Of a DNA stretch of 64,000 bases, positions 59,113-64,000 are shown one piece after another. The notes beneath the pieces were generated by a model, which saw only the letters and a list, made by a program, of their open reading frames with translations, made no database searches and was not told where the DNA came from. Position 1 is the stretch's first letter. Each line of letters opens with the position of its first letter. The stretch covers positions 1 to 64,000 of the forward strand of contig NZ_KI912398.1 in NCBI RefSeq assembly GCF_000518185.1, given 5' to 3'. This stretch comes from Bartonella clarridgeiae ATCC 51734 (GTDB taxonomy: Bacteria; Pseudomonadota; Alphaproteobacteria; Rhizobiales; Rhizobiaceae). Made by a program: the position numbers and the translations under genes.

Positions 59113-60237
59113 ATGGACAAATCCGTTGCTTATGAAACAAATGCAACACTCCCCTACGCTGCTGCCATAGCAACTATTGATATTGGTGCAATTGTCGCTA
59201 ATTATAAAACCTTAGCCCGACGCGTTGCTCCTATAGAATGTTCAGCTGTAGTAAAAGCTGATGCTTACGGATTAGGAGCTGAAAAAATAGCCCCCGCACT
59301 TTATCAAGCTGGTTGTCGTACTTTTTTTATTGCTCATCTTAAAGAAGCACTTCAACTAAAAGCTATTTTACCACAAAATGTCACCATTGTCCTTCTGAAT
59401 GGTATTCCCCTTACTGCAGAAGAATTTGTAGCTCAAGCTGGTATTGTCCCTGTTCTTAATTCTTGGCATGCAATTGAAAGCTGGCAAATGCATTGTCAAA
59501 AAAATGGTAAAAAATTTCCAGCAGTCGTTCAAATTGATACAAATATGAATCGACTAGGACTTGATCAAGAAGAGCTACAATGGCTAATCCAAACCCCTAC
59601 TCTCTTCGAAACAGCAGACATAAAATACATTATCAGCCACCTTGCTAATGGAGATGATATAACACACACATCCAATTGTGCCCAAAAAAACGCTATGAAA
59701 ACAGCACTTGCACAACTTCCTGCCTGTAAAGCCTCCCTTGCTAATTCTGGAGGAATCTTCCTTGGCCCAGACTTTTATTTTGATCTTGTTCGTCCAGGTA
59801 TTGCACTTTATGGAATTGATCCCCATGGAAAACATCCCACATCTCTTAAATCTGTTTTAAAACTTAAGGCTCAAGTTATTCAGAGCCGTTATACTGAAGC
59901 AGGAACTCCTGTTGGTTATGGAGGAAGTTTTATCACCCAGCAACCAAGTATTCTCACAACCATTTCTATTGGCTACGCTGATGGCTGGCTACGTAACCTT
60001 TCTAACAAAGGTTCGGTTTATTTCAATGGATACAAACTACCAATCATTGGACAAATCTCTATGGATTCTATTATCGTTGATGCAACCAATCTTAAACATA
60101 AAAAACCGAAACGAGGCGATTGGGTAGAGCTTATCGGAATACATCAAACTATTGAAAATGTTGCTGCAGATGCTGGTACCATTCCTTATGAAATTCTTAC
60201 CTCGCTCGGTTCTCGTTATAAACGTATATACATTTAA
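59113..60237 (+). CDS. alr: Alanine racemase
   Basis: Alr, 374 residues, a PLP enzyme that makes D-alanine for peptidoglycan. The PLP lysine is in AVVKADAYGLG and the second catalytic base, Tyr, in TISIGYADGWLRNL. The C-terminal beta domain (LPIIGQISMDSIIVDAT) is intact. In other Rhizobiales alr usually lies between dnaB and radA; here it stands alone between a decayed region and the gcv operon. Confidence 0.94.
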   Translation: MDKSVAYETNATLPYAAAIATIDIGAIVANYKTLARRVAPIECSAVVKADAYGLGAEKIAPALYQAGCRTFFIAHLKEALQLKAILPQNVTIVLLNGIPLTAEEFVAQAGIVPVLNSWHAIESWQMHCQKNGKKFPAVVQIDTNMNRLGLDQEELQWLIQTPTLFETADIKYIISHLANGDDITHTSNCAQKNAMKTALAQLPACKASLANSGGIFLGPDFYFDLVRPGIALYGIDPHGKHPTSLKSVLKLKAQVIQSRYTEAGTPVGYGGSFITQQPSILTTISIGYADGWLRNLSNKGSVYFNGYKLPIIGQISMDSIIVDATNLKHKKPKRGDWVELIGIHQTIENVAADAGTIPYEILTSLGSRYKRIYI

Positions 60238-60435
60238 ATTTTCAAATTCTCATAAAAAAACAAATTAATAACACTCACTCATTATCTAAATATCAGTATT
60301 ATAAGCATGATTTTCGAGATTTTTAATAAATTTGACCATAAAGTAACCACGATTAGTCTCAAAAATTGAAATAAATTATACTCAACCCAACATACTTTAT
60401 ATAGGTTTGTATTATTGAATCATAAACGAATAAAT

Positions 60436-63240
60436 TTAAAACGTGTTCACTAATGGTGGGCAAGAACAAATTAACATTCTATCACCAGAAACATTGTCAA
60501 TACGTGAAACAGGTGGCCAATATTTATTTGCTGGATCAAGGTAAGGATTAGGAAAAGCAGCTTCTTTTCGTGAATAAACCCGTTTCCAATTGTCATCTAA
60601 AGTATCTGCTAACGTATGCGGTGCATTCACCAATGGATTATCGTCTTTTGGCCAAATACCTGCACCAATTTTCTTAGACTCTTCAGCAATAGATAACAAA
60701 GCATCACAAAGACGATCAATCTCTGCTTTCGGTTCTGATTCAGTTGGCTCGATCATCAAAGTTCCAGGAACTGGAAATGACATTGTTGGTGCATGAAATC
60801 CATAATCAATGAGACGTTTTGCAATATCATCAACACTGATTCCATATTGCTCTTTCAGCGACCGTGTATCCACAATACATTCATGTGCAACACGTCCACG
60901 TTTACCCCGATAAAGAATAGAATAAGCCTTTGAAAGCCGCTCAGCAACATAATTAGCATTTAATATTGCTACCTGTGTTGCACATTTTAATCCATCAGCT
61001 CCCATCATCCGAATATACATCCATGTAACCACTAAAATAGAAGCACTTCCGTAGGGAGCTGCCGAAACGGCATGCGTCGTCTTATCTTGTTCATGGCCAG
61101 GTAAAAATGGTTTTAAATGCATTCCGACACCAATCGGGCCAACACCAGGTCCTCCACCACCATGGGGAATCGCAAATGTTTTGTGAAGATTCATATGACA
61201 AACATCTGCCCCCATATCCGCGGGACGTGCGAGACCTACAAGTGCATTTAAGTTAGCTCCATCGAAATAGACCTGCCCACCATTTTCATGAATAATGGCG
61301 CAAATGTCCTTAATGTTTTCCTCATATACACCATGTGTTGAAGGATAAGTAATCATCAAAGCTGCCAAATGAGTCTTATGCAATTGTGCTTTTACTTTAA
61401 GATCATCAATATCAACATCACCATCACTTAAGCATTTCACTACTACAACTTCCATCCCTGCCATATGTGCTGAAGCTGGATTGGTTCCATGTGCTGATGC
61501 AGGAATAAGACAAATATTACGTTGACAATCACCGCGAGATTGGTGATATCGGCGAATAGCTAAAAGTCCAGCATATTCACCCTGAGCACCAGAATTTGGC
61601 TGGAAAGAAACTTGAGCAAACCCTGTAATTTCACACAACCATTCATTTAACTGGCTCATCATTTCCTGATATCCTAATACATCATCTTTAGGTGCAAAAG
61701 GATGTATATTAGCCACTGTAGGCCAACTCACAGGTATTAACTCAGCGGCAGCATTGAGTTTCATTGTACAAGAACCAAGTGGAATCATCGCTCGATCCAG
61801 CGCTAAATCCTTATCTGATAAGCGACGTAAAAAACGCATCATATCCGTTTCTGAATGCACTGCATGAAAAAATGACTGTGAAAGAAAATTAGCATCCCGC
61901 CTTTTACCCAAAAGCCGTGCAGCAGTTTCATCAGGTAATTGTGCATTAAAAAGCCGTGCTAAAGCAATAGCATCTTCTTCTGTTGACAGTTCATCAAAAT
62001 TGATCCCAACCCAATCATCGTCAAAAATACGCACAAGCCGCCCACCCATTTCTGCTTGATCCGCAATATCTTGAGCTCTTTTCTCAACAAAAACACTAAT
62101 ACAATCAAAAAAATGTTCACCCTCACAACGCACACCCGCTGCTTCTAAGCCAGCAGCGAAACGACATGTTAAACGGTGAACACGTTTGGCAATTTCCTGT
62201 AAGCCTTGTGGTCCATGCCAAATAGCATAAGCCACCGCCATATTAGCCAACAAAGCCTGTGCAGTACATATATTCGACGTTGCTTTATCACGTCGAATAT
62301 GTTGTTCACGCGTTTGCAATGCTAATCGAAAGCCAATACGCCCTTTCGTATCCGTTGATTGCCCAACAATACGCCCAGGAATTAAACGCATTAAGGAATC
62401 ACTTACTGCAAGATAGCCTGCATGAGGACCACCAAAACCCATTGGAACTCCATAACGCTGCATAGAACCAACAACAATATCAGCACCCCATTTTGCTGGT
62501 GCTTCCATAAGAGTAAGAGCTAAAGGATCTGCAACAACAATAACCAGAGCACCTTTCTCCTTTGCTTCTTTAATGACTTCACTGTAATTATTAAAGCATC
62601 CCCTTGTATCTGGCCAAGGCAGAACAACAGCAGCTGTATCAGAACAAATTTTGCTCTTTTCATTCATGTGAATGCCCTGTGTTTCAGCACGTGTCTTCGC
62701 AACACTCAATGTTTGAGGATGCAAAAAGCCCTGAATCGAAATTTTTGTTTTTTTCTCACGTGCAAAGCGAACAGCCACCGCATTGGCTTCAGCTAAAGCC
62801 GTTGCCTCATCAAGAAGTGAAGCAGCAGCAATAGGTAATCCAGTCAATTCACTTACTAATGTCTGAAAATAAAACAAAAGCTCTAAACGGCCTTGGCTAA
62901 TTTCTGCCTGATAGGGTGTATAAGCAGTATACCAAGCTGGATTTTCAAAAAGATTACGTAAAATAACAGGCGGTACAAATGTTCCATAATAGCCTTGCCC
63001 AATAAAACTCTTCCGCACATGATTGCGTTCCATAATCTCCGATAATTCTTCTAAAGCTTGCGCTTCACTTGCCGCTTCTGGCAAATTAAGCGACCGTTTC
63101 AAATGAACAGACTGGGGAACAGCCTCAGAAACTAATGCTTCCACTGAATCAAGTGCTAACACACCAAGCATTTTTTGTATTTCATCAGGTCGAAGCCCAA
63201 TATGTCTAGAAACAAAACGATGTTCTTCCATGACGCTCAC
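60436..63240 (-). CDS. gcvP: Glycine dehydrogenase (decarboxylating), P protein
   Basis: GcvP, 934 residues, the PLP-dependent decarboxylase of the glycine cleavage system, which passes the aminomethyl group to lipoylated GcvH. The N-terminal [17 protein letters not shown] and the PLP lysine in [17 protein letters not shown] are conserved, and both halves of the internally duplicated single-chain form are present. Its start overlaps the gcvH stop by four bases. Confidence 0.95.
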   Translation of the reverse strand: MSVMEEHRFVSRHIGLRPDEIQKMLGVLALDSVEALVSEAVPQSVHLKRSLNLPEAASEAQALEELSEIMERNHVRKSFIGQGYYGTFVPPVILRNLFENPAWYTAYTPYQAEISQGRLELLFYFQTLVSELTGLPIAAASLLDEATALAEANAVAVRFAREKKTKISIQGFLHPQTLSVAKTRAETQGIHMNEKSKICSDTAAVVLPWPDTRGCFNNYSEVIKEAKEKGALVIVVADPLALTLMEAPAKWGADIVVGSMQRYGVPMGFGGPHAGYLAVSDSLMRLIPGRIVGQSTDTKGRIGFRLALQTREQHIRRDKATSNICTAQALLANMAVAYAIWHGPQGLQEIAKRVHRLTCRFAAGLEAAGVRCEGEHFFDCISVFVEKRAQDIADQAEMGGRLVRIFDDDWVGINFDELSTEEDAIALARLFNAQLPDETAARLLGKRRDANFLSQSFFHAVHSETDMMRFLRRLSDKDLALDRAMIPLGSCTMKLNAAAELIPVSWPTVANIHPFAPKDDVLGYQEMMSQLNEWLCEITGFAQVSFQPNSGAQGEYAGLLAIRRYHQSRGDCQRNICLIPASAHGTNPASAHMAGMEVVVVKCLSDGDVDIDDLKVKAQLHKTHLAALMITYPSTHGVYEENIKDICAIIHENGGQVYFDGANLNALVGLARPADMGADVCHMNLHKTFAIPHGGGGPGVGPIGVGMHLKPFLPGHEQDKTTHAVSAAPYGSASILVVTWMYIRMMGADGLKCATQVAILNANYVAERLSKAYSILYRGKRGRVAHECIVDTRSLKEQYGISVDDIAKRLIDYGFHAPTMSFPVPGTLMIEPTESEPKAEIDRLCDALLSIAEESKKIGAGIWPKDDNPLVNAPHTLADTLDDNWKRVYSRKEAAFPNPYLDPANKYWPPVSRIDNVSGDRMLICSCPPLVNTF

Positions 63241-63605
63241 CCAATCAGCGCACGATAAGCAGTTTCATCTAATAACTCATCAAGCTGCGTTTTATCCTGT
63301 ATTCTCATTTTCCATAGCCAGCCTTCCCTCTCGGCTTGCTGGTTCACCAATGCAGGATCATCTGCTAAAGCTTTATTACTTCCAATCACTTCTCCATCAA
63401 TAGGTGCATAAACATCTGAAGCTGCTTTAACTGATTCAACAACAGCAGCTATATCCCCTTTAGAAAAATGTGTTCCGCTCTGCGGCAAATCAACAAACAC
63501 TAAATCACCTAACTGCTCTTGAGCATGATTGGTAATTCCAACTGTAGCGATCTGCCCTTCAACACTTATCCATTCGTGATCTTGCGTAAAATAAATTTCA
63601 GACAT
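63237..63605 (-). CDS. gcvH: Glycine cleavage system H protein
   Basis: GcvH, 122 residues, carrying lipoate on the Lys in [14 protein letters not shown]. It shuttles the methylamine group from GcvP to GcvT. Six bases separate it from gcvT and it overlaps gcvP, so the three are one transcript. Confidence 0.96.
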   Translation of the reverse strand: MSEIYFTQDHEWISVEGQIATVGITNHAQEQLGDLVFVDLPQSGTHFSKGDIAAVVESVKAASDVYAPIDGEVIGSNKALADDPALVNQQAEREGWLWKMRIQDKTQLDELLDETAYRALIG

Positions 63606-63611
63606 AGAAAA

Positions 63612-64000
63612 TTATCCTTTAAAATAACGTTGTTCAACAAAAGGAAGCGAATGAACAGACAACATGATTTTTTTGCCACGCACTTCAGTAAAAACTTCTG
63701 TTCCTTCGACTTTCCAATCAATAGGAACATAGCCCATTGCTACAGGACCATTAAAAGAAGGGCCAAAACCACCCGATGTTACTACTCCAATCTGATTCCC
63801 CTTATCATCTAGAAGAACCGCACCTGCACGTATAGGCTGACGACCTTGTGGTTTTAAACCAACACGACAACGAGAAGGCCCTTTCTGATATGCTTTAAGA
63901 AAAGCCTCCGCACCATAAAATTTAGCTTTTTCCCGAACACTTTTTGACACAGCCCATGTTAGCGCAGCTTCAATGGGAGTGATATCAGGTGTAATGTCAT
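63612..64000 (-). CDS. gcvT: Aminomethyltransferase (T protein), C-terminal part
   Basis: The last 129 codons of GcvT; the 5' end lies beyond the right edge. The frame is open to the edge (DITPIEAALTWAVSKSVREK), so the start codon is not in the window. GVVTSGGFGPSFNGPVAMGYVP and the terminal VHSLPFVEQRYF are GcvT features. It moves the methylene group to tetrahydrofolate. Any glycine riboswitch for the operon would lie outside the window. Confidence 0.93.
   Translation of the reverse strand, partial: DITPDITPIEAALTWAVSKSVREKAKFYGAEAFLKAYQKGPSRCRVGLKPQGRQPIRAGAVLLDDKGNQIGVVTSGGFGPSFNGPVAMGYVPIDWKVEGTEVFTEVRGKKIMLSVHSLPFVEQRYFKG

Noticed and set aside
1-64000. tRNA, rRNA, CRISPR, IS elements or prophage genes
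   Set aside because: No T-arm with a matching acceptor stem, no spaced repeat array, and no transposase, integrase or phage protein was recognised. Reading by eye could miss a tRNA; tRNAscan-SE would settle it.
63612-64000. A glycine riboswitch for the gcv operon
   Set aside because: The operon starts with gcvT, whose 5' end is outside the window, so no leader is visible.

Overview
The window is chromosomal DNA from an AT-rich alphaproteobacterium of the Rhizobiales, almost certainly a Bartonella. Three things point there: the gene order (lptF/lptG/lptD/surA/pdxA/rsmA; gmk/mltG/fabF/acpP/fabG/fabD; rpsF/rpsR/DUF2232/rplI/dnaB/radA/cvpA/purF; rpoZ/rsh/pyrE/acpS/lepB/rnc/era/recO) is rhizobial; the long AT-rich gaps full of broken reading frames suggest a reduced, host-adapted genome; and two decayed relics match BID-domain effectors (Beps), which are exported by the VirB/D4 type IV secretion system of Bartonella. 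The species cannot be fixed from sequence reading alone. No IS element, prophage, CRISPR array, rRNA or tRNA was recognised.

Layout. 1-3800 is an accessory region: the 5' part of an autotransporter adhesin on the minus strand, then a pseudogene of a Fic-BID effector with the remnant of a Fic antitoxin just upstream of it. 3800-6000 has an MHS-family transporter, a small membrane protein and holC. 6600-15400 is the plus-strand envelope cluster lptF, lptG, lptD, surA-like, pdxA and rsmA, with an unusual 1.27 kb decayed interval splitting lptF from lptG. 15480-21640 is the minus-strand block gmk, mltG, fabF, acpP, fabG, fabD and a PAP2 phosphatase. 22036-30500 is a plus-strand block from rpsF through rplI, dnaB, radA, cvpA and purF to an SDR oxidoreductase, preceded by a GC-rich, strongly structured leader. 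30600-36480 (minus) holds pssA, psd, an Atm1-type ABC exporter, a DUF421 protein and cysS.

36650-39090 is decayed except for one TIGR02301 gene; it includes a clear SRAP (yedK-like) pseudogene broken partly by a 20-bp tandem duplication. 39090-42940 has pyrC, divergent ygfZ and an HD hydrolase, then panB. 42950-51470 is a nearly continuous minus-strand run (panC, recO, era, rnc, lepB, acpS, DUF2062, pyrE, rsh, rpoZ). 52400-56860 has a type-5 uracil-DNA glycosylase, smpB, dapA and slt. 56860-59110 is decayed and holds a second BID-like relic. The window closes with alr and the minus-strand glycine-cleavage operon gcvT-gcvH-gcvP, with gcvT cut by the edge.

Most genes are core functions: LPS export, fatty-acid and phospholipid synthesis, peptidoglycan turnover, replication and repair, pyrimidine and pantothenate synthesis, and one-carbon metabolism. 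The most interesting biology lies in what has decayed: two effector relics at separate loci, one still carrying the trace of its antitoxin. I found no intact undescribed system.
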